Below are positions 42,242 through 51,285 of a stretch of DNA of 64,000 nt, in pieces. The stretch lies in assembly GCA_963807675.1 (NCBI GenBank), contig CAWECP010000012.1, positions 186,001 through 250,000 on the forward strand, in the 5' to 3' direction. Each line of letters begins with the position of its first letter. Position 1 is the first letter of the stretch. The position numbers were made by a program, and so were the translations under genes. Below the pieces are notes generated by a model, which saw only the letters and a list, made by a program, of their open reading frames with translations, searched no databases and was not told the origin of the DNA. Origin of the DNA: Bog-473 sp963807675. GTDB lineage: Bacteria > Actinomycetota > Acidimicrobiia > Acidimicrobiales > RAAP-2.

Positions 42242-43014
42242 GCCGCTCCCATCTGACCCAGGTAGGCGTCGCGCACCGACGGATTGGCCATGACCTCGTC
42301 GAAGGTGCCCTCGCAGATCATGGCGCCGAGGTCCATGACAACGGTCCGATCTACCACCTCGGCCACCATGGCCAGGTCGTGCTCCACCAGGAGGACCGCC
42401 GTGCCCCGTTCGCGCTGCACCGTCCGCAGTACGGCTGCCACTTCGGCTGTCTCGCGCAGGTCCAGGCCTGAAGACGGCTCGTCGGCCAGGAGGATCTTCG
42501 GTTCCATGGCGAGCGCCCGGGCCAGTTCGACCAGCCGGCAATTCCCCAAACCGAGGGCGTTGACCGAGGTGCCGGCCAGGGCTGTGATCCCGACGAGCTC
42601 CAGTGTCGCTTCCACCCGCTGCACCTCGTCCTTCGTGGGCTTGCTCAGGTTCAGGAGGTCCCGCCAGAGCCGGCTCTCGCCCTGCCGCGCCCGCTCGGCC
42701 ACCATAAGGTGGTCGCGCACCGACATGTCGGTGAACACCTCCACCTTCTGATAAGTGCGGCCGATCCCGAGGCGAGCCCGCTTGTAGGTAGGCATCCCGG
42801 CCAGCAACGTGCCGCCAAACTCAATGTCACCTTCGTCGGGGTGCAACTGTCCGCAGACGCAGTTGAAGAGGGTGGTCTTGCCCGCCCCGTTGGGGCCGAC
42901 CAGGCCGACACTCTCGCCCGGCGCCACGTCAAACGTGATGCTGTGGACGGCCTGGATCCCGCCGAAGGACTTGCAGACCCCCCGCAGACTGAGGATCGGC
43001 GACGCCTCAGCCAT
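42238..43014 (-). CDS. livG: branched-chain amino acid-type ABC transporter ATP-binding protein
   Basis: A 258-residue LivG-type ATPase: Walker A GLVGPNGAGKTTLFNCVCGQ, Walker B ILLADEPSSGLDLRE, and H-loop LVEHDLAMVAEVVD. The ABC signature is degenerate, LGLGNCRLVELARAL in place of the usual LPYGQQRRLE type. The ATG at 43014 overlaps the permease stop by eight bases. Confidence 0.9.
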   Translation of the reverse strand: MAEASPILSLRGVCKSFGGIQAVHSITFDVAPGESVGLVGPNGAGKTTLFNCVCGQLHPDEGDIEFGGTLLAGMPTYKRARLGIGRTYQKVEVFTDMSVRDHLMVAERARQGESRLWRDLLNLSKPTKDEVQRVEATLELVGITALAGTSVNALGLGNCRLVELARALAMEPKILLADEPSSGLDLRETAEVAAVLRTVQRERGTAVLLVEHDLAMVAEVVDRTVVMDLGAMICEGTFDEVMANPSVRDAYLGQMGAA

Positions 43015-45022
43015 TGACACTCGAAGTCGAGATGGCCGGCGCCGCCCGGTCCTCGGCCCTCCCCGGTTCCGGAAGGTCCTTGGAGAAGAACAGCCGTTCG
43101 AACCGAGCCGTCGAGCGGCGCTTCTGGTACTCCAACACCCCCTCGGGGTGCTGGGCGTACGTGAGGGCACCGAACGCGAACAACACGACCGTGAGGCTCG
43201 ATGCCCCGATCCGAGCCGGGAGGACGGTGGACAGGATCTGCTCGATCACGAAGAAACCGATGCCCGCCTGAATGGCGCCTTCCACTGTCGTCACACTGGT
43301 CGTCACGACTAGGACGACGAGTACCCAGGAGATTTCCGCGTTCCAGTCCGTGGGGGACACGACTTGATGCTCCAGGCTGTAAAGCAGACCGCCCACGCCG
43401 GCGATGGCCCCGGACAGCGCGAACACCATGATGCGCTGCCACGTGGGATTCACGCCGAGACCCGCCGTCGCCGTCTCACTTCCCCGCATGGCCGCCAGGT
43501 TCCTGCCGACGGTCCCCTTACGGATCTGCAGGACGACTATGACCGCGACGATGAGGACGCCGAGCGATAAGAGGAACATGTCGTGGCCGTTGAAATTAAA
43601 GAAGGCATGAGTACCCAGCCACTTGGCCTGGATGCTGATCCCCTCCTGGCCGCCCGTCACCGAGGTCGAGTTGAAGACCGTGGCGTCGAAGAGGAGCGCC
43701 GCGGCCAGCGTCATGAGCGCGAGGCCCAGGCCCTTGAGACGGAGGGACAGGAGCGCGAGCACGACGGCCACGGCCGCCGCCAACACTGCACCGACAAGTC
43801 CTCCGATCAGCAAGTTGAGGCCCAGGTGGTTGGCCAGCTGGGCGGCGGTGAAAGCGCCCACGCCGGCCAAGGTGGCCTGGCACAACGAGAGTTGGCCCGC
43901 CATGCCCGTGATCAACGTGATGGAAAGCAACACGATGGAATAGGTCAAGCCGTTGTTGAAGACGGTGGCCCAGGCGTCCGGCATCCACGTCAACATGGAC
44001 ACGCAGAAGCCGGCGAAGAGGATCCACCACAGGATCCGGATGATCCGGTTCATGCTGGGAGCCCGGATCGTCGCGGCAATCGGAGGCGGGGGCGGGTCGA
44101 TGGTGGCCATCGGATCCCTGCTCGCCTCCAAGCTGCGCATTCCCGGAAGGAAGAGCAGAGCGCCTACCAGGAACAGGAACGGCAACGCCGGCACGACATC
44201 GGCATTAATGAAGCCGTTGGGCGCCACGTACCCGCCAATGACAGTCGTTGCCACCCCGATGATGACGGCTACCCCCGCCGCGATCGGTATCGATCGCAGG
44301 AGTGCACACGCCGCCGCGGCGATGGCCGTGACGGTCAAGGTGGTGTAGTTGGTGGCGGTGAAGGCACCAATGACCGGGGCCAGGATGACCCCGGCCAGGC
44401 TCGCCATGAAGCTGGACACGATCCACGCGATGGCCACGACGCCGTTGGCGTTGACCCCGTCGAGCTCCACCAATCGCCGGCTCTCCACCGCGGCACGCAT
44501 CTGGAGTCCCAAGCTCGTCCACCGGAGGAGGATGGTCAGCAGGATGAGCACGACCACGGTGACCGAGATGGTGGCGAGGTAGATCCCGTTGATCGGGGTC
44601 CCGAAGAAACTGAAGTACACGACGTTCGGGTTGAAGAACGGGAAGATCGTGGTCGTCGCATCCAGGTTCTGGGGTCCGAAGATCACCGGGAGCAACGAGG
44701 GGATGCCCACGAGGAGGGCGAGGCTGCACACCATCTTCGCTGTCGAGTTGGTGTTCGGGATGTAACGGAACAGGAGCCGGTCGAAGGCCCAGCCCATCAG
44801 TGGCCCCATCACCACCACCGACACCAAGAACGCCTCGAACCCGGACCAGCCGTGGAACTGGGTCAGGTACGTGAAGACGAAGGCCGACGCGAACGCCTGC
44901 GCCCCGAAGGCGAAGTTGAAGACACCCGTAGCCTGGTATGTCAGGACCAGGCAGACGGCTACGAGCGCGTAGGTACAGCCGTAGGGGACACCAGGGAGCG
45001 CGAATCCAAGGAACTGCTCCAT
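43007..45022 (-). CDS. fused LivH-LivM ABC transporter permease
   Basis: A 671-residue membrane protein made of two permease halves. Residues 1-about 290 are LivH-like (FALPGVPYGCTYALVAVCLV, VSSFMASLAGVILAPVIGAF) and from about 320 LivM-like (SIVLLSITLITGMAGQLSLC, FALSGAIAGVGGLLYSLEHQ). Separate LivH and LivM are the usual state, so this is a fusion; it would supply both transmembrane domains in one chain. Roughly 16-18 hydrophobic segments. Confidence 0.92.
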   Translation of the reverse strand: MEQFLGFALPGVPYGCTYALVAVCLVLTYQATGVFNFAFGAQAFASAFVFTYLTQFHGWSGFEAFLVSVVVMGPLMGWAFDRLLFRYIPNTNSTAKMVCSLALLVGIPSLLPVIFGPQNLDATTTIFPFFNPNVVYFSFFGTPINGIYLATISVTVVVLILLTILLRWTSLGLQMRAAVESRRLVELDGVNANGVVAIAWIVSSFMASLAGVILAPVIGAFTATNYTTLTVTAIAAAACALLRSIPIAAGVAVIIGVATTVIGGYVAPNGFINADVVPALPFLFLVGALLFLPGMRSLEASRDPMATIDPPPPPIAATIRAPSMNRIIRILWWILFAGFCVSMLTWMPDAWATVFNNGLTYSIVLLSITLITGMAGQLSLCQATLAGVGAFTAAQLANHLGLNLLIGGLVGAVLAAAVAVVLALLSLRLKGLGLALMTLAAALLFDATVFNSTSVTGGQEGISIQAKWLGTHAFFNFNGHDMFLLSLGVLIVAVIVVLQIRKGTVGRNLAAMRGSETATAGLGVNPTWQRIMVFALSGAIAGVGGLLYSLEHQVVSPTDWNAEISWVLVVLVVTTSVTTVEGAIQAGIGFFVIEQILSTVLPARIGASSLTVVLFAFGALTYAQHPEGVLEYQKRRSTARFERLFFSKDLPEPGRAEDRAAPAISTSSVNG

Positions 45023-45071
45023 TCCTGTGACCGGCTAGCCGCGCCGACCTCGGACCCTACCCGCCCCGCGA

Positions 45072-46376
45072 TCAGGCGGGACCGGGCGTGCCGGACGGCA
45101 GCGGAAAGACAGGGTTCTTCTTCGGGCTGATCGACTCGAAGCAATTGAAGACGTTCTGCCCCTTGTTGAGGGTAGGTTCGTACTTGTCCCCGGACACCTT
45201 TATGTAGGCGACGCAGTACGGCGGAGCATGGCCACTGTGCCCGGCATTCTTCCAGTTGACCGGGGACTGCAGACCACCAGCCGTGAAGGAGGTCAGGGAG
45301 TTGTCCTCCTTGATCACGTTGGCTTGCGTCAGGTTGTTGCCAGCCATCTTGACGCCCTCGACAAAGAGGGCCGCCGACTCCCAACCTTGGATAGCGATCT
45401 CGTCGTCGACGTAGGCGGGCTCATACTTCTTCATCTCCGTGACATAGAGCTTGAGACCGGGGTAGAGGGACTGGGACGCCGAGAACGGGACGTGGCTGAT
45501 GCCAAAGTAGACGTTCTGCATGAGGCTCTGGTTCGCGTTGAGCGTCGACTGGTCGTTACCGCTGAACCACAGCTGCGTCATTTTCAGCCCGTACTGCTCG
45601 ATCGCTCTGGCCATATTGATGTTGCCTTGCACGTCCATGCAGCTGATAACCATGTTGGAGCCAGCCTGCTTCATGCGTTGCACGTCGGTCGCTACCGTGG
45701 AACCTGGATAGGCGACCTTCAGGTCGGAGTAGCTGATGGTGTAGCCGGCAGCCTGCATCGCGTTCTGCTCCGACTGGCACGCGGCCGCCGACGCCGCGAC
45801 CCCGTAGGCGATAAAGGCGATAGAGGGCTTCTTCTGCGTCTCCCGCGCCACGTAGGCGTCCTCTGGCGCTCCGGCCGGGTAGTACTCCACCGATCCACCC
45901 GCAGCGAACAGGTTCGGTGCGCCAGCCCAGTTGCCAGTCACGTTGTAGCCGTAGGTCGGGATGCCCGACTCGGTGAAGAGGCTGGGCGAGAAGAAGGCCG
46001 TCGCCACGCCGGTGACCGCGAACACGTGGTCCTGGTTGATGAGTGTATTGGCCAATTGGTTGAACGTCGTGGAGTTTCCACCATCATCCAAGGCGTACTT
46101 GTAATCGATCTGGCGGCCATTCACCCCTCCCTGGGCGTCGATGTACTGGAAATAGGCCTTCTCCCCATAGATAAGCGAAGAGAAGTTCGACGCCAGCTCC
46201 CCCGTCTGGGTAGAGATCGTCCCGACCGTGATCGAGTTCGAGGTCACGCCGGGAGCGCTGCTCGTCGAGGACTGCGCGCCGGCCACCCCGGCCGCCGGAA
46301 CGACGATCGCCGCCGCCAGCAGCCCCCCAGTAAACACCGTGGCGATCAACGCCATGACTCCCTGCCTCACCTGCAT
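45072..46376 (-). CDS. livK: ABC transporter substrate-binding protein, LivK-like
   Basis: A 434-residue periplasmic-binding-fold type I protein with a secretion signal (ALIATVFTGGLLAAAIVVPA, cleavage near AGAQS). Receptor blocks: ITVGTISTQTGELASNFSSL, YFQYIDAQGGVNGRQIDYKY, YGVAASAAACQSEQNAMQAA. Closest type is the Peripla_BP_6 ligand-binding group for amino acids, amides or aromatic acids. ATG 46355 with GGCAGGGAG upstream is an alternative start. First gene of the liv operon. Confidence 0.9.
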   Translation of the reverse strand: MQVRQGVMALIATVFTGGLLAAAIVVPAAGVAGAQSSTSSAPGVTSNSITVGTISTQTGELASNFSSLIYGEKAYFQYIDAQGGVNGRQIDYKYALDDGGNSTTFNQLANTLINQDHVFAVTGVATAFFSPSLFTESGIPTYGYNVTGNWAGAPNLFAAGGSVEYYPAGAPEDAYVARETQKKPSIAFIAYGVAASAAACQSEQNAMQAAGYTISYSDLKVAYPGSTVATDVQRMKQAGSNMVISCMDVQGNINMARAIEQYGLKMTQLWFSGNDQSTLNANQSLMQNVYFGISHVPFSASQSLYPGLKLYVTEMKKYEPAYVDDEIAIQGWESAALFVEGVKMAGNNLTQANVIKEDNSLTSFTAGGLQSPVNWKNAGHSGHAPPYCVAYIKVSGDKYEPTLNKGQNVFNCFESISPKKNPVFPLPSGTPGPA

Positions 46377-46602
46377 ACCGTCCCCAATCCTCTGTCGCGG
46401 TGCATCCCCCCGGGATGCCCGTCACTGTACTTGCACGTCTTCATCGGATTTGCGCACCCCTTGTGCTGGTTTCGCTCGAAAATCGTTGGTTCGACCGCGT
46501 TGTATGCACAGTCCGTCTCGCTCTTCGCAAACGTCGTTTCGCCGCTGCTCCGTTCTCTGTCAAGGTCACCTCGTCTGTCAAGTCACCCCGGCATCACCCT
46601 GG
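46377..46602. promoter_or_regulatory. liv operon promoter region with TCTGTCAAG direct repeats
   Basis: A 226-bp AT-richer gap. TCTGTCAAG occurs at 46556-46564 and 46574-46582, 18 bp apart, each followed by TCACC; on the liv-coding strand both read as TTGACA, giving two possible -35 hexamers about 180 bp before livK. No TGAC-N6-GTCA site was found here. Confidence 0.4.
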
Positions 46603-48303
46603 TCACGTCAGGAACAGTCGCTTCCGATCGAAATCACGGAGCGCTCGTACCTCGTCCGGCCTCAGCGCCGGCAGCTCCTCCACGTGGCGCGCTACTGAGG
46701 GCTCGTAGCCGCAGGCAGCCACGAAGGCGCGCACGCGCTCCTCCACCGTGCCCTCCCCCGCCGGCACGGCTGCCAGACGCAACAACCAGTCGTCGCGCCG
46801 GAGGACGCCCTTGTCCGTGACCACGCTCACGACCCCGTGGCCCGGTGAAGTCACGTATCCGACCGTCTCGGGTAGCCGCTCCGGGCGGGCCAGCGTCACG
46901 ACGACACACGCGTCGGCCCGGCTGGCCACGTCGTTGGCACCACCCGACCCGACCAGGAAGCGCCCAGCCGCCAGCTGCGTGGAATTCAGCTGCCCCAGCC
47001 GGTCGACCTCGGCCGCACCCAGGCAGCCCACCGTGCGAGTCCCAGAACCGCCGATCACCATTCCCAGCACCGACGAAGCATCGGATAGGTAAGGCGTAGA
47101 CGGGAACACCCGCTGGTTGAAGATGTACGGGTCGGCCGGTGTCGGCTCGTACCCCCAGAGACCCAGTTCGGCGGTGAGCACCACGCGCCGCCCCGCCGCA
47201 CGGGCCCGGCCCACGGCCACCCAGGCGGCCAGGTTGGCGACACCGGCTCCGGCCAAGACGGCATCGGCCCCCACCTCGTCCACCACCAACTCGATCTCCC
47301 GGGCCCCAAGCGCGGCCGCAGTCTCCCAGGGCGTGAACGTGGGGTCGTCGACGATCGGATTGGCGTCGGCGTCGTTCTTCCACGACATGGGGTCAGAACG
47401 CCCTTCGAGCCAAAGCAGCTGCTCCGAACCGACGCGTGACAGGTACTCGTCGTGCGTGGCCGGCCCCAGCACCCAGTCGGCGGCGTAATCGTCGATCTCC
47501 CCTTTGAAGCAGGCGTCGGCCACGGCGCTCCAGTGCGCGATGTCCTCGCCATAGCTCCGCACGGGCAGCCCGGGTGCGTAGCAGCCGCCTGGATGCGCGC
47601 CGAACGGCGCCTCGACCACGGCTAGCACCCGATGCGCCGGCACCCGCACCCGGTGTCCGAGCCCCTCGAGGTCGTCGACGACGCGCTCGACCGTGGCCAC
47701 GACGCCACGCCGGGCCGCCCACGCGCCCCAGACGCCGTCGAGCAGGGGCTCCGAGAAGACGAGGTTGCCCGACGGGTCTGATGCCGCCGCGTGCACCAAC
47801 GCCACGTCGGGCGCCAGGGGCTCGACGAGACCCACCGGACCGTAGGGCGAGTCGACCACGCTGAAGGCGTCGTTCTCCGCCATGGAAGAGTCGACCAGTG
47901 AGCCCGTCACCATGGCGGGCAGCCCCCGCGCCGCGGCCTCCAACCGCTGCGACAAAGTCAGGATCGACCAGTGCTCGACCTCGACCTCACCGGATTCGTA
48001 GGCGCGGCGAAAGACGGGGTTGGGCGTGTAGGTCGGGAAGCTGTTGCCGGAGTAGGCCGTGACGACCTTGCGCACCATGCCGCCGCGGAAGTAGATGGCA
48101 CCGAGCGATCCCAGGCTGGTCATGACCAGGGTGAAGCCCGGGTCCTCGCCCCAGAACTGGCGGGCCAGCTCCCGGGCGGCCGCCGTCCAGCGGCTATGGC
48201 CCATCATCACGTGCACGGTGTCCCCGGGACGGACATGGAGCGCCACGGCGTCCTCCAGCGAAGTCACCACCGGCCGTTGCGTCGACGGGGTCGTTGGGGT
48301 CAC
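46603..48303 (-). CDS. fused two-domain CoA-transferase family protein (IpdAB-like)
   Basis: A 566-residue class I CoA-transferase-family protein combining an alpha-type half (SLEDAVALHVRPGDTVHVMM, ELARQFWGEDPGFTLVMTSL) and a beta-type half (AELGLWGYEPTPADPYIFNQ, GCLGAAEVDRLGQLNSTQLA, GGANDVASRADACVVV). Glutaconate CoA-transferase and the actinobacterial steroid-ring hydrolase IpdAB have these as two subunits; here they are one chain. The active-site Glu of true transferases is not evident, so a hydrolase role is open. GTG 48303 lies 68 bp after the strongest operator. Confidence 0.82.
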   Translation of the reverse strand: MTPTTPSTQRPVVTSLEDAVALHVRPGDTVHVMMGHSRWTAAARELARQFWGEDPGFTLVMTSLGSLGAIYFRGGMVRKVVTAYSGNSFPTYTPNPVFRRAYESGEVEVEHWSILTLSQRLEAAARGLPAMVTGSLVDSSMAENDAFSVVDSPYGPVGLVEPLAPDVALVHAAASDPSGNLVFSEPLLDGVWGAWAARRGVVATVERVVDDLEGLGHRVRVPAHRVLAVVEAPFGAHPGGCYAPGLPVRSYGEDIAHWSAVADACFKGEIDDYAADWVLGPATHDEYLSRVGSEQLLWLEGRSDPMSWKNDADANPIVDDPTFTPWETAAALGAREIELVVDEVGADAVLAGAGVANLAAWVAVGRARAAGRRVVLTAELGLWGYEPTPADPYIFNQRVFPSTPYLSDASSVLGMVIGGSGTRTVGCLGAAEVDRLGQLNSTQLAAGRFLVGSGGANDVASRADACVVVTLARPERLPETVGYVTSPGHGVVSVVTDKGVLRRDDWLLRLAAVPAGEGTVEERVRAFVAACGYEPSVARHVEELPALRPDEVRALRDFDRKRLFLT

Positions 48304-48371
48304 GAAATCGGGGCTCGGCCGACCAGTTGTACGAGAAATCCCTGCTCCCGCGTCATTTCTGGTCCCAACCA

Positions 48372-48393
48372 AACCTGACCACCGTGTCAGGTT
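48372..48393. promoter_or_regulatory. TGAC-N6-GTCA operator, site 6 (longest arms)
   Basis: AACCTGAC-CACCGT-GTCAGGTT, eight-base perfect arms, 39 bp upstream of the TetR gene and 68 bp upstream of the divergent CoA-transferase. The best palindrome of the eight. Confidence 0.75.
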
Positions 48394-48432
48394 AGCCACT
48401 CTGGGCATGCCCGGCACTACCATGCATCGGGC

Positions 48433-49212
48433 ATGGGATCGCCGAGAGTCCGACGTGACCCGGTGACCTCCGCCAAGGAGTCGGGCCCCCCGCCCGCGGC
48501 CAGGAAGGCCAGGTCCGCCAAGGGCTCGGTGCGCCTCGCCACCACCACCACCGCCTCGCCCGCAGTCTCGGGCCTGCCCGGTGCGGAGGGCGACGCCGTC
48601 GGTGCACCGGCCAGCAAGCGAGCGCTGCGCAGTCAGGGCCGCCGCACCATGCGCAAGCTGCTCGATGCGGCCATGATCGCCTTCGACCGCCGCGGCTACC
48701 ACGCCACCCGCGTGAACGACATCGTCGAGATCGCCAAGACTTCGCACGGCACCTTCTACCTCTACTTCTCCAACAAAGAGGACCTGCTGCGCGCGCTGGT
48801 GGCCGAGGCCGCCACGGAGTCACAGTCCCTCTACGACACGCTCAACGCGCTCCCTGCGGAGGGCGGTGCTCCTCAGTGGGACGACGTGCACGGGTGGGTG
48901 AGGGCCTACAGCGAGTTGTGGAGCCGCTACGCCCCGCTCTTCCGTGTCTGGACCGACCTGGCCACCGTGGACCCGGAACTGATCGACGTGATCCGAAACA
49001 CGTTCACCGCCATGTCGGGCGCAGTGGCGAAGCAAATCGGTCCGGACTCCTCGGGCCACATCATCGACCCTGATGCCGCCGGTATGGCCACGTTGGCCAT
49101 GCTCGACCGCTTCCACTACCTGCGTGAGTTCGTGGGACAGCCAATCGACCCTGTCGCGCTCGAGACGATGACGACGATGGTCTACCGGGCGCTGTTCGAC
49201 CCCAATGCGTAA
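48433..49212 (+). CDS. TetR-family regulator with long N-terminal extension
   Basis: A 259-residue TetR protein. A 65-residue Ser/Thr/Ala/Arg-rich tail precedes the HTH at about 66-115 (GRRTMRKLLDAAMIAFDRRG, NDIVEIAKTSHGTFYLYFSN, KEDLLRALVAEA). The remaining ligand domain (WSRYAPLFRVWTDLATVDPE) resembles actinobacterial acyl-CoA-responsive regulators. It is divergent from the fused CoA-transferase with the longest operator between them, so it is my first candidate for the regulator of the eight-site regulon. Confidence 0.88.
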   Translation: MGSPRVRRDPVTSAKESGPPPAARKARSAKGSVRLATTTTASPAVSGLPGAEGDAVGAPASKRALRSQGRRTMRKLLDAAMIAFDRRGYHATRVNDIVEIAKTSHGTFYLYFSNKEDLLRALVAEAATESQSLYDTLNALPAEGGAPQWDDVHGWVRAYSELWSRYAPLFRVWTDLATVDPELIDVIRNTFTAMSGAVAKQIGPDSSGHIIDPDAAGMATLAMLDRFHYLREFVGQPIDPVALETMTTMVYRALFDPNA

Positions 49213-49568
49213 GGATCCGCTCCCGAGTAGACCGTTGACGCCGTCGACGTCGCGGATCAGACCTACTACTGCGCCACCATGGTCGGCGCGGCAGCCGCGC
49301 TGAACGGCCTGCTCTTCGTGGGGCCGTATCCCCGAACCTCGGCCACATCTTGAACGGGCCGAAATTCCTCCCGCCACGTGCGGCCGAGACGCTCGCCTCG
49401 CTTCTGTTCGTCCTCAGCGCGTCAGCCTCGTACTCGTGCCGCAGGACACTCGCCTCGTCGGCGCGGAGATCCTCGTCCTGGTCCCACTGCTCGCCATAAC
49501 CCTGCGCCGCCAGCTGGTTACCGCAACTCCGCCCCGACTGATCTCCGGACTCGCCCCCGGAGCCGGAC
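49213..49568. other. non-coding stretch between convergent TetR and SDR genes
   Basis: 356 bp without a convincing gene. A short open stretch at about 49233-49346 (plus) would read DAVDVADQTYYCATMVGAAA and on, but it is not a family I recognise and it stops quickly. No repeat, terminator or RNA gene stood out. Confidence 0.4.
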
Positions 49569-50348
49569 CTACTTCGGGAAGATCCGGTCGAAGATCCCGT
49601 CCACGCCCGAACCGTGCAGGGTGAGCCCGCCGTCGACCACCAGGTTCTGGCCAGTGATGAAGCGGGCGAGGTCGGAGCACAGGAAGACCACCACGTCGGC
49701 GATGTCCTCGGGCTCGCCGATCCGCCCGACCGGAGTCCCCGTCTCGAACCGCTCCACCTGGTCCGGCATGAACTCGAACCATGGGGCCGTCATGGTGGTG
49801 CGGATCATGCCGGGCGACACGGCGTTCACCCTGATTGCCGGCGCGTACTCGAGCGCCGCCGTCGCCGTCAGGGCGGCCACGGCCGCCTTGCTGGCCGCGT
49901 AGGGCCCTTCGCCGGCGGCGGGGCGGGTCCCGCTGATGGACGCGGTACTCACAATGGACCCGCCCCCGCCGGCCAACAGGTGCGGGGCCGCCGCCCGGAT
50001 GCCTGCCCAGACGCCAGTGAGGTTGACCCGCAGCACCCGCTCCCACTCCGACGGATCCATTTCGTGCAGTTTGTTGAAGGAGGCGGTGCCGGCGTTGTTG
50101 TAGATGATCGACAGCCCGCCGAGGTCGGCCGCCGCCGCGTCCACCGCGGTGCGAAGCGCCTCTGGGTCGCCGACGTCGACACCGTACGCCGGCCCTCCGA
50201 CCTCACCCGCGACCGCCTTCGCCGACTCCAGGTCGACGTCGAAGACGGCCACCCGGGCGCCTTCTTCGGCCATGCGCCGACACGTGGCCCGCCCGATGCC
50301 CGATCCACCACCGGTCACCACCGCGCACTTGCCCTCAAGCAGTCCCAT
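49569..50348 (-). CDS. short-chain dehydrogenase/reductase
   Basis: A 259-residue SDR with the complete classical motif set: VVTGGGSGIGRATCRRMAEE, YNNAGTASFN (NNAG), SIVSTASISG (Ser), YAASKAAVAAL (YxxxK), and ITGQNLVVDGGLTLHG. NAD(P)-dependent oxidation of an unidentified alcohol, possibly a hydroxyacyl-CoA given the partner TesB. Its start overlaps the tesB end by 14 bp. Confidence 0.92.
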   Translation of the reverse strand: MGLLEGKCAVVTGGGSGIGRATCRRMAEEGARVAVFDVDLESAKAVAGEVGGPAYGVDVGDPEALRTAVDAAAADLGGLSIIYNNAGTASFNKLHEMDPSEWERVLRVNLTGVWAGIRAAAPHLLAGGGGSIVSTASISGTRPAAGEGPYAASKAAVAALTATAALEYAPAIRVNAVSPGMIRTTMTAPWFEFMPDQVERFETGTPVGRIGEPEDIADVVVFLCSDLARFITGQNLVVDGGLTLHGSGVDGIFDRIFPK

Positions 50349-51261
50349 CGCCCGATCCCTCCCCGTCCTTGCCCCGCCGATCCAACCACGATGGCGGCTC
50401 GAAGACCAGTGGCTCGTCCAGCTCCCTTATGAGCAGCTCCTGGGCCATGCTCAGATGCAGCTTGCCGTCCTCGCCGTGCATGGTGGCGCGCACCGTGGCA
50501 CGGCCTCCGGCGTTCACCAAGGCGTGCAGGTCGAAGATGGTCCACTCGTCGGCCCGGGCCGGACGGTGGAACCACACGGCGTGGTCGAGGCTGGCGTCGG
50601 TATGGGTGCCCCAGCTGCCGAGACTCAAAGGGCGGAATGAGGCGCCGGTCATGTCAGAGAAGTAGGTCAGGACGCAGGCGTGCACTATCGGGTCGTCGTC
50701 CAGGCGCTCGCTGGTGCGGAACCAGCAGCGGCGCGTCGACAGGTAGGTGCCGTCCGCCCTCTGCTGAGTGTGGCCGAGCTCCCGGATGTCGAAGAAGAAG
50801 GGCGCCTCGACTCCGGCGACCTCCTGCGGTGAGGGGATGTCTGGATCGACCGGCAACTGGTAGTCGTCACCGTCCTCTGGCGCGTGGAAAGAACAGGTCA
50901 TCCGGAAGACCTCCTTCCCCTCCACGACACTCACTACCTGGCGAGTCGAGAAAGACCGTCCGTCGCGGATGCGACTGACGGCATGGGTCGTCTCTGAGCC
51001 CGGCCTGGTGGGACGCAAGAAGTAGCCGTGCAAAGAGTGCACCTCCATGCCGGCGGGCGCCGTCTGCATCCCGGCGCTCAGGGCCTGGGCCACAACCATG
51101 CCGCCGAAGGTGCGATCACCGACCCACCAGTTCGGGCTGGTCGTCGTGAAGGTCGGATTGCCGTCGACGTCCGGACCCGCCTCCCGTGCGTACAGCGCCT
51201 CGACGAAGTCGGCCAGGGTGGCCGACACGACTTCGGCTTCTTCGGCCTCGTCAAGCTCCAT
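50335..51261 (-). CDS. tesB: acyl-CoA thioesterase II
   Basis: A 308-residue TesB-type double hot-dog thioesterase: RTFGGMVVAQALSAGMQTAP, HSLHGYFLRPTRPGSETTHA, the catalytic-acid block ASLDHAVWFHRPARADEWTI and GGRATVRATMHGEDGKLHLS. It hydrolyses acyl-CoA to free acid and CoA. Third of the leftward genes ureidoglycolate-lyase-like, tesB, SDR. Confidence 0.93.
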   Translation of the reverse strand: MELDEAEEAEVVSATLADFVEALYAREAGPDVDGNPTFTTTSPNWWVGDRTFGGMVVAQALSAGMQTAPAGMEVHSLHGYFLRPTRPGSETTHAVSRIRDGRSFSTRQVVSVVEGKEVFRMTCSFHAPEDGDDYQLPVDPDIPSPQEVAGVEAPFFFDIRELGHTQQRADGTYLSTRRCWFRTSERLDDDPIVHACVLTYFSDMTGASFRPLSLGSWGTHTDASLDHAVWFHRPARADEWTIFDLHALVNAGGRATVRATMHGEDGKLHLSMAQELLIRELDEPLVFEPPSWLDRRGKDGEGSGDGTA

Positions 51262-51285
51262 GGTCGGTTCCCGCCCCCGGTGCGG

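Noticed and set aside
43583..45130. 515-codon plus-strand open frame antisense to the permease
   Set aside because: The permease on the other strand has clear transmembrane and family motifs; the plus frame is Arg/Glu/Gln-rich shadow.
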